Origin: Tangfeifania diversioriginum
Lineage (GTDB): Bacteria; Bacteroidota; Bacteroidia; Bacteroidales; Prolixibacteraceae
Direction of reading: 5' to 3'
Assembly (NCBI RefSeq): GCF_900141875.1
Contig: NZ_FQZE01000034.1
Location: forward strand, 1-41,777
DNA: 41,777 nt
Below are positions 17,089 to 25,889 of the stretch, piece by piece (position 1 is the first letter of the stretch; each line of letters begins with the position of its first letter). The notes beneath the pieces were generated by a model. The model saw only the letters and a program-made list of their open reading frames with translations, had not been told where the DNA came from and did not search any database. A program made the position numbers and the translations under genes.

Positions 17089-17532
17089 ATGAATTCAATC
17101 AATCATTTTTTTGAAAAGCTGGTAAAAACGACAGATGACAATCGTTCTCTCATCCCACGAATCATTGTCGGGCTGGTTTTTCTGTCCGAAGGCATTCAGA
17201 AATTTCTTCTTCCCGAAATTGTAGGTGTGGGTAGGTTTACAAAAATCGGTTTCGAAAACCCGGAGTTTTGGGCATATTTTGTGGCAAGCTTCGAAGTTGT
17301 TTGCGGAATTCTTCTGTTAACCGGCTTGCTCACACGGCTGGCTGCCATTCCGCTGTTAACCATAATGGCAACCGCTCTGATAAGTACCAAAATCCCCATT
17401 TTGCTGAACGAAGGATTCTGGTTTATGGCCCATGCCGCCCGCACCGATTTTGCCATGGCCATGCTGCTTATTTTCTTGCTGATAAACGGAGCAGGAAAAT
17501 GGTCGGCAGATAAACTACTTTATTCTTCCTGA
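17089..17532 (+). CDS. DoxX family membrane protein
   Basis: 147-aa inner-membrane protein with four predicted helices. It starts with a soluble N-terminus, then IPRIIVGLVFLSEGIQKFLLPE, the typical first DoxX helix with its G(x)KF pattern, followed by GFENPEFWAYFVASFEVVCGILLLTGLLTRLAAIPL and FAMAMLLIFLLINGAGKWSAD. Members are linked to quinone or thiosulfate oxidation and redox stress, but most are unassigned. Divergent from the sigma factor gene. No operon partner. Confidence 0.88.
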   Translation: MNSINHFFEKLVKTTDDNRSLIPRIIVGLVFLSEGIQKFLLPEIVGVGRFTKIGFENPEFWAYFVASFEVVCGILLLTGLLTRLAAIPLLTIMATALISTKIPILLNEGFWFMAHAARTDFAMAMLLIFLLINGAGKWSADKLLYSS

Positions 17533-17700
17533 TCATTTCAAAACACATTCGAAATTGGTTCATTCCAAAACATTTACCGACTTTGAAAAATTGAATAACT
17601 TACGATAAACCATTTGAGCTCAAAGGTGTTGTTTCAATAGCAAGTTTTAACAGCTTATTAAAAATGAAACAACTATTTATAAATCAATAAATTTTAAATT

Positions 17701-18339
17701 ATGAAGTACCTGAAAAATCAATTCAAATTATATAGTTCTGTTTTTGCTGCAGCAGCCCTGTTTGCAATAGTTTCATGCAGTCCTGCAAGGAATGATTCCA
17801 ACCAGTCTTCCCAATTACCCGAACAACAACAAAACAATATTGTGAATTCTGAACCAGAAGCCAACACATCAGAAAATGATATTGTTACAGATGAAATTGC
17901 AGAACCGGTTTCAGAAACAGCAGCACAACAGACAACCGAAGAAAACAGTGAACAGGTGATGATAAACCCGCCACACGGACAGCCGGGGCACCGCTGCGAT
18001 ATTCCGGTGGGGCAACCGTTAACTGCAACAACTGCAAGCAATACAAATGAGCAGGTAATGATTAATCCTCCACACGGTGAACCCGGGCACCGGTGCGACA
18101 TTCCGGTTGGTCAACCGCTAAATGCTGCGCCGGCAAATAACACAGTGTCCGCCGGCAACACCGCTCCAACACTTGCCAACAACCCAATGGCGCCTACTAT
18201 TGAAAATGCAAGGCGTCTGAATGGTTCGCAAAGAAGGCAAACAACACCAACAACTACTGCAAGCGGAGAACGGATAAATCCGCCACACGGACAGCCGGGG
18301 CACCGCTGCGATATTCCGGTGGGAAGCCCGTTGCCTTAA
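17701..18339 (+). CDS. Lipoprotein with three NPPHGxPGHRCDIPVGxPL repeats
   Basis: 212-aa protein. A signal peptide ends in AIVSC (lipobox, Cys about 27), then a low-complexity Asn/Gln/Glu/Thr-rich linker. Three near-identical 19-residue motifs follow: NPPHGQPGHRCDIPVGQPL twice (second with GEPGHRC) and a terminal copy ending GSPLP. Each motif has two His and one Cys in an H-x4-H-x-C arrangement. In my memory a single such motif closes many uncharacterised Bacteroidota proteins; three in one protein is unusual. Copies 1 and 3 are almost identical at DNA level. Function unknown; metal or surface attachment roles are speculation. Confidence 0.82.
   Translation: MKYLKNQFKLYSSVFAAAALFAIVSCSPARNDSNQSSQLPEQQQNNIVNSEPEANTSENDIVTDEIAEPVSETAAQQTTEENSEQVMINPPHGQPGHRCDIPVGQPLTATTASNTNEQVMINPPHGEPGHRCDIPVGQPLNAAPANNTVSAGNTAPTLANNPMAPTIENARRLNGSQRRQTTPTTTASGERINPPHGQPGHRCDIPVGSPLP
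17965..18333 (+). repeat. Three 57-nt coding repeats (17965-18021, 18064-18120, 18277-18333)
   Basis: Each encodes the 19-residue NPPHG...PL motif. Copies 1 and 3 differ by one base across their first 47 nt, whereas copy 2 differs at many third positions. This indicates recent duplication or gene conversion between copies 1 and 3. Confidence 0.85.
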
Positions 18340-18480
18340 TTTTTAAATTACCAACGCTGAAAGTCGATGAAAATCCTCAATTGGTATTTTTTTCTTGTCA
18401 AAATTGATTTTGAAGTTGTTCTGTGATAAAACAGGAACCTCAAAAAATAACCTTATTTTTGGAGGCATATCAAAAAGAAT

Positions 18481-18816
18481 ATGACACCAGAAGAACGCCA
18501 GCAAATCATTGAGGTAATTAATCGTGACATTAAAAAACTCACGAAAAAAATAACGGAATTAAAAGAATTTACGTCTCCCGTATCGCCCGACAATGCCATC
18601 GGGCGTATTTCGCGGATGGATGCCATCAACAACAAAAGTATTGTGGATGCCAGTATGCGCAACCTGCAATCCCGGCTCGATCAGCTACAGAAAATTTCGC
18701 AGGTCGTTCACGATAAAGATTATGGACTGTGCCTAAAATGCCACCAACCCATTGCAATCGAACGACTGAAAATCAGGCCCGAAATACGATTTTGTGCCGA
18801 ATGTTTAAATAAATAA
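18481..18816 (+). CDS. TraR/DksA-type C4 zinc-finger protein
   Basis: 111-aa protein with an N-terminal coiled coil (about 4-75) and a C-terminal zinc finger: Cys84 and Cys87 (CLKC), Cys105 and Cys108 (CAEC), spaced as in DksA/TraR. DksA binds the RNA polymerase secondary channel and modulates transcription with ppGpp. The acidic tip Asp motif of classic DksA is not obvious, so it may be a shorter relative. The DsrE gene starts 6 nt after its stop, so the two are probably co-transcribed. Confidence 0.87.
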   Translation: MTPEERQQIIEVINRDIKKLTKKITELKEFTSPVSPDNAIGRISRMDAINNKSIVDASMRNLQSRLDQLQKISQVVHDKDYGLCLKCHQPIAIERLKIRPEIRFCAECLNK

Positions 18817-18822
18817 CAAACT

Positions 18823-19179
18823 ATGCAGAAAATTTTGATTTTAATTAACGACGGACCATACGGGACAGAGAAAGCATATAACGGATTACGTTTGGCCAAC
18901 CAGTTGAACAAAGCCCACGAAGATGTGGAAGTACGGATTTTTTTGATGGCCGATGCTACATCGTGTGCCGTAGCCGGACAAACCACACCAAACGGGTATT
19001 ACAACATCGAACGAATGATGAAGTCCTCCATTAAAAAGGGCGCCAAAGTAAAAATCTGTGGCTCATGTGCCGATGCCCGCGGATTGAAAAATACCCCGCT
19101 CATTGAAGGAACTGAAATCAGTACCATGCCCGAGTTAACCGAATGGGTGGTGGACAGCGATAAAGTGATCACTTTCTGA
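18823..19179 (+). CDS. DsrE/DsrF-like sulfur-relay family protein
   Basis: 118-aa small alpha/beta protein with the DsrE fold: KILILINDGPYGTEKAYNGLRLA at the N-terminus, FLMADATSCAVAGQ, and VKICGSCADARGL with two Cys that could carry persulfide. Members bind or move sulfane sulfur, or are putative peroxiredoxin-like proteins. Paired with the zinc-finger gene immediately upstream. Convergent with the methyltransferase gene, only 30 nt away. Confidence 0.88.
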   Translation: MQKILILINDGPYGTEKAYNGLRLANQLNKAHEDVEVRIFLMADATSCAVAGQTTPNGYYNIERMMKSSIKKGAKVKICGSCADARGLKNTPLIEGTEISTMPELTEWVVDSDKVITF

Positions 19180-19209
19180 GAAATAAAAATCAGCAAGCCA
19201 GGTGTCCGT

Positions 19210-19845
19210 TCATTTTTTCTGAAGAATAAAAACCCGGTCCCGGTAATTTTTCAGCAAAGTAAAACCATAATTCCGGGAAATAAACTCAATGGTTTCCAGG
19301 TTGTAAAAAACCACATGCGTGGGATCGGTGGCATACCGCCAGCTTTTAAATTTGGTTGTATCCTTCCAGGGTTGTGTCATAACCACGAGAATTCCTTCCG
19401 GTTTGAGCAAGCCGCTTAATTTGCACATTTCATCGGCTGGTCTGAAAAAATGCTCGAAGCACTCGGTGGCAAAAATAAAATCGAACTTTCCCGTCGGTGG
19501 TTCAGGGAAAAAGATGGGATCGTAAAATTCACAATTATAGCTTTCTTTTTCGAGCAGCCGGTTGAGCGTGGGTACCGGGCCACAACCGTAATCAAGTCCC
19601 TGATAATCGGGCTTTAAATAGTTTAACACAGGTTTTATGGCCCGGTTCAAATGTTGCACATACCCTTTATCGTTTATACTGTTGTCATGCTCCAGGTAAC
19701 GATCTTTTTCCACATCTCGCTCCGGACGGTTAATTCTCTTTTCAAATACCAGCTTACAGTTTTCGCACAGATATAACCTGCGGCCCTGAGGACCTTCTAT
19801 TTCGGGTTGAAAACTTTTTGTATAACACAGCGGACAAATTTCCAT
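19210..19845 (-). CDS. SAM-dependent methyltransferase with N-terminal zinc ribbon
   Basis: 211-aa class I methyltransferase. The N-terminus has two CxxC pairs (Cys4/Cys7 and Cys27/Cys30) forming a zinc ribbon; the SAM site follows with GLDYGCGPVPT (motif I) and FIFATECFEHFF. The C-terminal part is the usual Rossmann fold. Cys-bearing ribbons of this type occur in methyltransferases acting on nucleotides, tRNA or lipids; substrate unknown. It begins 3 nt after the HelD-type gene ends, so they form a two-gene unit. Confidence 0.88.
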   Translation of the reverse strand: MEICPLCYTKSFQPEIEGPQGRRLYLCENCKLVFEKRINRPERDVEKDRYLEHDNSINDKGYVQHLNRAIKPVLNYLKPDYQGLDYGCGPVPTLNRLLEKESYNCEFYDPIFFPEPPTGKFDFIFATECFEHFFRPADEMCKLSGLLKPEGILVVMTQPWKDTTKFKSWRYATDPTHVVFYNLETIEFISRNYGFTLLKNYRDRVFILQKK

Positions 19846-19848
19846 AGA

Positions 19849-21909
19849 CTATTCTCCATTCAAAAAAAGTGATTTCTCCTCTACAAACGTAATACTCAAC
19901 TTGTGCATGGCGCGTGTACAGGCAATGTAAAACAAGCTGCGATCGTTGGAACTGTGGTAATTTTTTGCATCAGCGCCGGGCACTACCACCTCATCAAACT
20001 CCAGTCCTTTCGACATGTGCACCGAGCAAACAATTACCCCGCCCGAAAAAGCCGCGCTTTCTTCTGTAAGTAATATAGCATCCGGAAATTCTTCCGATAA
20101 CTCATTATGAATTTGGGCGGCCTGTTTCTGGGTTTTACAGATAATTCCCAGCGAGTGGTGCTCTGATTCTTTGAACGCAGCAATGCGTTCCTGGATCAAT
20201 TTCAACTCCCCTGCCCTGTTTTTGCAATGAATAACAGCCGGTTCTTCGCCGTGTCGTTCCATGGCTTCCATTTCGGTGTTGGGAATAATTTTTTGGGCAA
20301 ATGAGGCAATTTCATAAGTAGAACGGTAGCTTTTGTTCAGTTTCATCACATCGGCACCGGGAAATACTTTGGCAATTTCTTCGGAAGACGACGAACTGTA
20401 AGTGTTCACCGACTGGCTGGCATCGCCCAGAATGGTTTTTTTGCAGGGAAATAACCGCGCTAAAACGGCATATTGCACCGGCGTGTAATCCTGCATTTCG
20501 TCCACCAGCAGGTGTTTCACCTTACTGAACGAACCCGCGCCTTCCAGTTTCATTTTCAGGAAAATAAGCGGAAAGACATCGGAATATTCGTACGCACTTT
20601 TGGCGGCCATTTTCAGCATTTCCGGCATTTCTAACCATTCGTAAAAATCTTTGTACAGCGCCCGCAAATTCGTGATGCGGAACATATTTTTAACTGATTT
20701 GCGCAGTTCGTTGCGTTCTTTTCCCGAAATTTCGTAATTGTTGTAAAACAGCAGATCACGCTCGATGTCTTCCACCACTTTATTGAAACGGCTAAACAAA
20801 GGCACCCGGTGCCATTTCCGGAAATGTTCTTCAATGTAATCTACAGGAACAGGATTCCTTTTTACCATCAGCATTTCGGGTTCAAAATAGTTGTTTTCGA
20901 TGTGTGCCAGGTACTCGTTCAGTTTTTTCACAAATCCGAAGGTGGATTTAAACTGAATGCGTTCGCGAAAAGCCTCATTGTTTTTCTCCAGAAGCGCGGA
21001 AACCTGCTGGAAAAAGGTTTGAAACCGATATTTTCCATCCAGCAGGTTGGCGGCCAGCTCTTCCATCCCCAGTTCAGGAATTTTCTCTTCACCCAACTCG
21101 GGTAACACGTTTGAAATGTAGTCGGCAAACACCTTGTTAGGAGAAAGAATCAAAATGTCTTCGGAAGAAATATCTTCGCGGAAACGGTACAACAAAAAAG
21201 CGATGCGATGCAAGGCGATGGAGGTTTTCCCCGAGCCGGCCACCCCCTGAATGATCAGCTCACGCGAGGTTTCGTTGCGGATGATGGCATTCTGGTTACG
21301 CTGAATAGTGGCCACGATATGGTTCATTTTATCGTCCGATGCTTTGCTCAACTCCTTCTGCAAAATATCGTCGTGAATGTTGAGCGAACTTTCCAGCATG
21401 TACTCCATTTTCCCATTGCGGATACGGTATTGCCGTTTCAGCAAGATGATTCCATCCACTCTGCCATCCGGAGTTTCGTAGTACGCCGGGCCATTTTCAA
21501 AATCGTAAAACAGCGTGGAAATGGGCGCCCGCCAGTCGTGAATCAGGTTGGCTTTTTCTGCTTCATCAAAATAAGCATGAACTCCTACGTAAACAGGAAA
21601 TGCCTGCCCGTTGCCATTTTCCGAAAAATCGAAGCGGCCAAAGTAGGGAGATTTGAGCAGTTTCTGAATTCGTTTTTTGCGCTCCAGGGCAGCTTCACCG
21701 GTTAATGCGGCGGTTGTTACCGATTGCCGTACGGCATTTTTCTCCACATGATCCATGTCGGATTTATTCTCGTACAGGTAATTTTTCTGTTCCTGCAAAT
21801 CTTTGGTATATCCCGAAACTTTATTGTCAATTTCTTCCAGGGCATTGTTCAGTTTTTGCGTTACTGCATTTAAATATTCCCGTTCTTCGGCTTCTGTTTT
21901 GTGAATCAT
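19849..21909 (-). CDS. helD: HelD-like UvrD/Rep superfamily 1 ATPase
   Basis: 686-aa SF1 motor protein resembling HelD, which binds RNA polymerase and recycles stalled complexes in Firmicutes and actinobacteria. An N-terminal coiled coil (about 5-60) precedes the split helicase core: Walker A GVAGSGKT (222-229) after the Q-like IRNETSRELIIQ, Walker B LLVDEMQDYTP, motif III LGDASQSVN, motif IV-type KSYRSTYEIASFA, and motif VI FYIACTRAMHKLSI. The coiled coil and the YVGVHAYFDEAEKANLIHDWRAPI segment are typical of HelD rather than UvrD. Co-transcribed with the downstream methyltransferase. Whether it works on RNA polymerase here is inferred. Confidence 0.85.
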   Translation of the reverse strand: MIHKTEAEEREYLNAVTQKLNNALEEIDNKVSGYTKDLQEQKNYLYENKSDMDHVEKNAVRQSVTTAALTGEAALERKKRIQKLLKSPYFGRFDFSENGNGQAFPVYVGVHAYFDEAEKANLIHDWRAPISTLFYDFENGPAYYETPDGRVDGIILLKRQYRIRNGKMEYMLESSLNIHDDILQKELSKASDDKMNHIVATIQRNQNAIIRNETSRELIIQGVAGSGKTSIALHRIAFLLYRFREDISSEDILILSPNKVFADYISNVLPELGEEKIPELGMEELAANLLDGKYRFQTFFQQVSALLEKNNEAFRERIQFKSTFGFVKKLNEYLAHIENNYFEPEMLMVKRNPVPVDYIEEHFRKWHRVPLFSRFNKVVEDIERDLLFYNNYEISGKERNELRKSVKNMFRITNLRALYKDFYEWLEMPEMLKMAAKSAYEYSDVFPLIFLKMKLEGAGSFSKVKHLLVDEMQDYTPVQYAVLARLFPCKKTILGDASQSVNTYSSSSSEEIAKVFPGADVMKLNKSYRSTYEIASFAQKIIPNTEMEAMERHGEEPAVIHCKNRAGELKLIQERIAAFKESEHHSLGIICKTQKQAAQIHNELSEEFPDAILLTEESAAFSGGVIVCSVHMSKGLEFDEVVVPGADAKNYHSSNDRSLFYIACTRAMHKLSITFVEEKSLFLNGE

Positions 21910-22134
21910 GTTTTCCCTTCTCCTTTAAAGTACCTCGATTTCAGGATGCCTGTGCACCCCGTCAATCAAACAAAAAATTGTGGATTGAATTATTCCGGCC
22001 TTTGAACAAACCGGTTATGATGTTAATGTTTGTTTTTCACATTGCGGTGCAAAAATAGCAAAATCGGGTTGACAGATGGGAAAAGCCAGTCAGGCTTAAC
22101 AAAAATGTAAGTTTGCGGAAAATTATCGATTTCC

Positions 22135-23481
22135 TCATGTACCTTTCATTTTTTTGACAGTGCGGATTAGGTAAAAAAATGCAGCCACTCCGGAGATGAC
22201 ATTGGCGGTAAAGGCGGCCCAAAACACACCGGGCAACTCAAACAGAATACTTCCCAGCCAGGCAAGAGGAACATAGATCCCCATCATGCGAAGGAATGAA
22301 AAAAACGCGGAAGGCAACGGTTTTTTAAGGCCGTTGAAACTGGCCATGCTGAGCATCACCAATCCCTGAAATCCGTAGCTCATCCCCACAATTTTCAGAT
22401 AATCGGAAGTAATGTCAATAACCGCTTGATTATCGGAAAATAATGCAGAAACGGAATCGGCAAAAAGTAGAAATCCCACAAAAATTAAAGCACCCCAGCT
22501 CAACGAAAAGATTCCCGCATATTTTAACGCCTGAAAAATCCTTGAAAATTTATGCTGACTGATATTCTGCCCCATATAAATAATCATCACAGAGCCCAGC
22601 GCTGAGATCATCATGAGGGCAAAGGTTTCAACACGCGAAGCCACACCGAAAGCTGCCACTGCCTCTTCGCCAAAACCGGCAATAATTCGGGTAATCAGTC
22701 CGAGCGAAATGGGAGTAATCAACAAAGCCAAGCTTGCAGGACCGGCAATGTACAATACTTCGCCCCAGGTTTTCAAAATTTCAGAAATACGGCCAATGCT
22801 CCGGGTCAACAAATTTTCGCGGCGAATGAGGATAAAAAGAATAAAAATCAGGCTTGCTCCTCTTGAAATAACTGTAGCAAGGGCGGCACCTTTTATGCCC
22901 ATTTCGGGAAACGGGCCAATGCCAAAAATCAGCAAGGGGTCGAGAATGGCATTGATTACCGCCGCCAGAACCATGAGCATCCCGGGATAAAAAGTGTCAC
23001 CGGTGGCGCGTACAATGTTGTTTCCAATCATGGGCACCACTACAAATGCAACCCCATAGTACCACACACTCATGTAATCGTTGATGTATCCCAAAATTTC
23101 GGGAACTGCTCCAAGTGCGGAAAATAAGGATTTGATGGTTAACAGGCCGAAAATCACAAATACCACAACAATAATGACACCCAGAAAAACTGCACGGCTG
23201 GCCATCCGGCGCACAATTTCGCGCCTGGTACTTACAATGTTGCGCGATACGAGCGAGGAAGTTCCAATACCTATTCCGTGAGCCAGACTATTCACAAACA
23301 TGATAACCGGAAAACAAAACCCGATGGCTGCCAGCTGCTGCACTCCCAGCCGCCCGATGAAATAGGTGTCCACCAGGTTGAAAATCACCATGCCTGCCAG
23401 GCCCAGCAACATGGGCCAGGTAAGGCTTGTCAACTGCCTGCCAATATTTCCCTCGGTGAGGTTTTTATTAACTTTCGGCAT
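22135..23481 (-). CDS. MATE family multidrug/metabolite exporter
   Basis: 448-aa inner-membrane exporter with about twelve helices in two related halves, the usual MATE (NorM/DinF) size. N-terminal EGNIGRQLTSLTWPMLLGLAGMVIFNLVDTYFIGRLG is diagnostic, with the half-repeat later at GPASLALLITPISLGLITRIIAGFGEEAVAAFG. Driven by sodium or protons; substrate unknown. Divergent from the thioredoxin gene. Confidence 0.94.
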   Translation of the reverse strand: MPKVNKNLTEGNIGRQLTSLTWPMLLGLAGMVIFNLVDTYFIGRLGVQQLAAIGFCFPVIMFVNSLAHGIGIGTSSLVSRNIVSTRREIVRRMASRAVFLGVIIVVVFVIFGLLTIKSLFSALGAVPEILGYINDYMSVWYYGVAFVVVPMIGNNIVRATGDTFYPGMLMVLAAVINAILDPLLIFGIGPFPEMGIKGAALATVISRGASLIFILFILIRRENLLTRSIGRISEILKTWGEVLYIAGPASLALLITPISLGLITRIIAGFGEEAVAAFGVASRVETFALMMISALGSVMIIYMGQNISQHKFSRIFQALKYAGIFSLSWGALIFVGFLLFADSVSALFSDNQAVIDITSDYLKIVGMSYGFQGLVMLSMASFNGLKKPLPSAFFSFLRMMGIYVPLAWLGSILFELPGVFWAAFTANVISGVAAFFYLIRTVKKMKGT

Positions 23482-23594
23482 TTTACAAATATTGCGTATA
23501 AAAATGAATTGAAAGAATATTTCGAGGCTTAATCCTTTGGAGGGTTAAAATCTGTTACTTCAAAAATTTTAACTTTGTAGAAACGGATCTGAAA

Positions 23595-24053
23595 ATGAAA
23601 AAACAATACCTTCCTGTTATCCTTTCATCATTGCTGGTTGCGTTTTTGCTGCTGGGGTATTTCATGAAAGACAACCTTAACAACTTTATTTCTGAAAAAA
23701 TGAGGGAATCGAATCAAAGCGGGGAGGTTATTTCGGGGGAACAGTGGGTGGATTCACTTTTCAACTACACGCAAAACAATAAAAATTTTGAATACACGCT
23801 GCTGCAATTCAAATCCACCGGATGCACCATTTGTAAACAAATGAAACCTGAACTGGAAAAAGTAGAAAACACACCGGGCGAAAAAATAAATGTCGTTGTG
23901 CTGAGTGTAATGAACGCAAACAGCCAGAATGTGATGAAATATTTCGGGATTTCGGCAGTTCCCACCCATTTGATTCTCGACAAACAGGGAAAGGAGATTT
24001 TCAGAAAATACGGATTTATTTCAGGAGAAAAATTACTGCAAAAAATACAATGA
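23595..24053 (+). CDS. Membrane-anchored thioredoxin-like protein
   Basis: 152-aa protein with an N-terminal membrane anchor or uncleaved signal (about 5-22) and a thioredoxin fold facing the periplasm. Active site CTIC (Cys77, Cys80) and the cis-Pro loop SAVPTHL are present. The CTIC centre differs from CGPC, suggesting a specialised thiol reductant or disulfide donor. A TAACTTTG (-7-like) motif lies about 20 nt before the ATG, without a matching TTG. Convergent with the lipocalin gene. Confidence 0.85.
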   Translation: MKKQYLPVILSSLLVAFLLLGYFMKDNLNNFISEKMRESNQSGEVISGEQWVDSLFNYTQNNKNFEYTLLQFKSTGCTICKQMKPELEKVENTPGEKINVVVLSVMNANSQNVMKYFGISAVPTHLILDKQGKEIFRKYGFISGEKLLQKIQ

Positions 24054-24075
24054 CCCAAAAACAGAACTGTTCTTT

Positions 24076-24624
24076 CTAAATTTGCGTTTTCTGCTCCACC
24101 CAAATCAACTTGCTGGTATTGTATCCGCGCTCTTCTGCCTTTGAAAGAATGTCATTCAGCGTTTCTTTTTCAAGCTGAGGTGTGCGGCTTAAAATCCACA
24201 AATATTTATCGGACGAACTTCCGATTAGTACCCACTGGTAATCTTCGTCAAGTTCGAGAATAAAATAATCGGCATAAAAAATCCAGAAAAAGGAGACTTT
24301 CAACTTTCCGGGGGCTTTTTCAGGATTAGGCTGCTTTGCTTTTCCAATGGCTTCATTATATTTTCCATCGAGGCTGTTTTTGAAGCCCGCGTTCACCACT
24401 TTTATTTTTCCGTCGTCGCGATAAGAATAGGTAGCCGTTACGCCAACCAAATCACGCTCAAAAGAGTGATCATACCGGGCAATTTCGTACCACTTTCCGA
24501 GGTACCTGTCCAAATCGAGTTCGTTAATTGTAGTTGTATCCACTGTTGTCTGTGTTGTTTTACATCCCGTGTTTAATCCTGAAAATGCAGTAACAACTGA
24601 CAAAATAACCAAAAGTTTTCTCAT
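24076..24624 (-). CDS. blc: Lipocalin lipoprotein (Blc family)
   Basis: 182-aa outer-membrane lipocalin. Signal MRKLLVILSVVTAFSGLNTGC ends in a lipobox Cys. The lipocalin signature LDRYLGKWYEIARYDHSFERDL is followed by eight strands, including DYFILELDEDYQWVLIG and YLWILSRTP. Blc-type proteins bind lipids or lysophospholipids. An upstream TTG could extend the frame to 24639, but the signal starts cleanly at this ATG. Last gene of the sugar-operon strand, 24 nt after the AGE-epimerase stop; why it lies there is not clear. Confidence 0.9.
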   Translation of the reverse strand: MRKLLVILSVVTAFSGLNTGCKTTQTTVDTTTINELDLDRYLGKWYEIARYDHSFERDLVGVTATYSYRDDGKIKVVNAGFKNSLDGKYNEAIGKAKQPNPEKAPGKLKVSFFWIFYADYFILELDEDYQWVLIGSSSDKYLWILSRTPQLEKETLNDILSKAEERGYNTSKLIWVEQKTQI

Positions 24625-24648
24625 TCTATGAAATTTCAAACTGATACT

Positions 24649-25857
24649 TTATTTGTCAGCTTTTTTTTCTCCATCCTGTGCAATTCTGCGCATCATTTCC
24701 ATGCACATTCGGCTGTTGTGGTACGGTGCTTTCCAGCCGTTTACTTTGTCATTGGGCAGGGTTTTCAGTTCAGCATCCACTCCCCAAAACCACTCCCCTT
24801 TTTCAGAGTCGATAATGTATTTCTGAATAAAACCCCAGCTTTGCCGGGTGAGTCCGAGGTAATTCTCCTCGCCAGTCAGTTGCCAGGCATTGAAAAACCC
24901 GACTACCGCTTCTGCCTGCGGCCACCAGTCGAACTGTTCCTGCAAGTGATCGCCATCTTTTTCATAATACAATCCTCCGTTTTCATCTAATCCTTCATTT
25001 TTAGTCACTTCAGCCATTTTGATGGCCACTTTCTCCACTTCTTCAATCAGTTCCTCGTCGCCCAAAACTTCGGCAGCCTCGCAAAGCAGCCAGCTTCCTT
25101 CAATATCGTGACCGTAGGAATCGATGTCAGAACGCACGGTCCAGTCGGCATCAAAAAACAGGTGGAAATGATAAGTTTCCGCATCAATAATTTTATCGAG
25201 AAAAAGGCGAATGAGATGGCGCAGCTGCTTTTCCGACTCTTCGGTTTTCCAAATCCGGTACAGGTTGGTGTAGGCTTCCAGGATATGAAGGTGTGTATTC
25301 ATCGACTTTTTCACATTCAGTTCTTGGGGGCTCAGTCGCTGGTCGTCGGTTTCTTCCCAGTCGGCAGTTTTGGCCTCAAAATATCCGCCAAATTCGTTGT
25401 CGAAAGCAAATTTTTCCATTAGCATGAACATTGACTCCGCAATTTGCTTCGCCGTTTTATCTTTAAAAGCAAGGTAATATTCTGAAAGTGCATAAATGAA
25501 AAATGCTTCGGCATAAAACTGCTTTTTGGTATCCACGGGTGTGCCTTCAGGATTAACGCTCCAATAAATTCCCCCGTTAACCGGATCCCAAAACGATTCC
25601 TTCAAAATGCGAAATGCCTCATCGGCCATTTTTTGGTAAACAGCTGTTGGATAATGGCGGTAAGCCGCAGCATAAGTCCACATAATTCGCGTAATAAAAA
25701 CAGCAGAAAGCGGCGCTTCCGGAAATTTCTCACCATTGTTGGTAATCCGCCCGAAAAAGGTTCCCCGTTTCGGATCATAAACTTCTTTTGCCCAGTAGTT
25801 CAGGATGTTATCGGTGAGTTCATTTTCAAACTCCTTTTTTAACTTATTTAAATTCAT
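24649..25857 (-). CDS. AGE family epimerase, cellobiose 2-epimerase type
   Basis: 402-aa (alpha/alpha)6-barrel enzyme that interconverts the reducing-end glucose and mannose of beta-1,4 disaccharides, for example mannobiose to mannosylglucose. Diagnostic segments: KSMNTHLHILEAYTNLYR (184-201), SYGHDIEGSWLL (247-258), EQFDWWPQAEAVVGF and NGWKAPYHNSRMCMEMM, containing the His residues expected to act as acid/base. Length matches cellobiose 2-epimerases rather than N-acylglucosamine epimerases. The nearby GH130 phosphorylase makes the mannobiose route likely. Cytoplasmic; no signal peptide. Confidence 0.9.
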   Translation of the reverse strand: MNLNKLKKEFENELTDNILNYWAKEVYDPKRGTFFGRITNNGEKFPEAPLSAVFITRIMWTYAAAYRHYPTAVYQKMADEAFRILKESFWDPVNGGIYWSVNPEGTPVDTKKQFYAEAFFIYALSEYYLAFKDKTAKQIAESMFMLMEKFAFDNEFGGYFEAKTADWEETDDQRLSPQELNVKKSMNTHLHILEAYTNLYRIWKTEESEKQLRHLIRLFLDKIIDAETYHFHLFFDADWTVRSDIDSYGHDIEGSWLLCEAAEVLGDEELIEEVEKVAIKMAEVTKNEGLDENGGLYYEKDGDHLQEQFDWWPQAEAVVGFFNAWQLTGEENYLGLTRQSWGFIQKYIIDSEKGEWFWGVDAELKTLPNDKVNGWKAPYHNSRMCMEMMRRIAQDGEKKADK

Positions 25858-25889
25858 GCAAATAGAATGAGTTTACAAATAAATTTCGG

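Noticed and set aside
17613-17624. Perfect 12-bp palindrome TTTGAGCTCAAA upstream of the repeat lipoprotein.
   Set aside because: Single copy, no second site or regulator nearby; could easily be chance.
17965-18333. The three repeats as a CRISPR-like array.
   Set aside because: They are in frame within a lipoprotein gene, unevenly spaced, with coding spacers and no cas genes.
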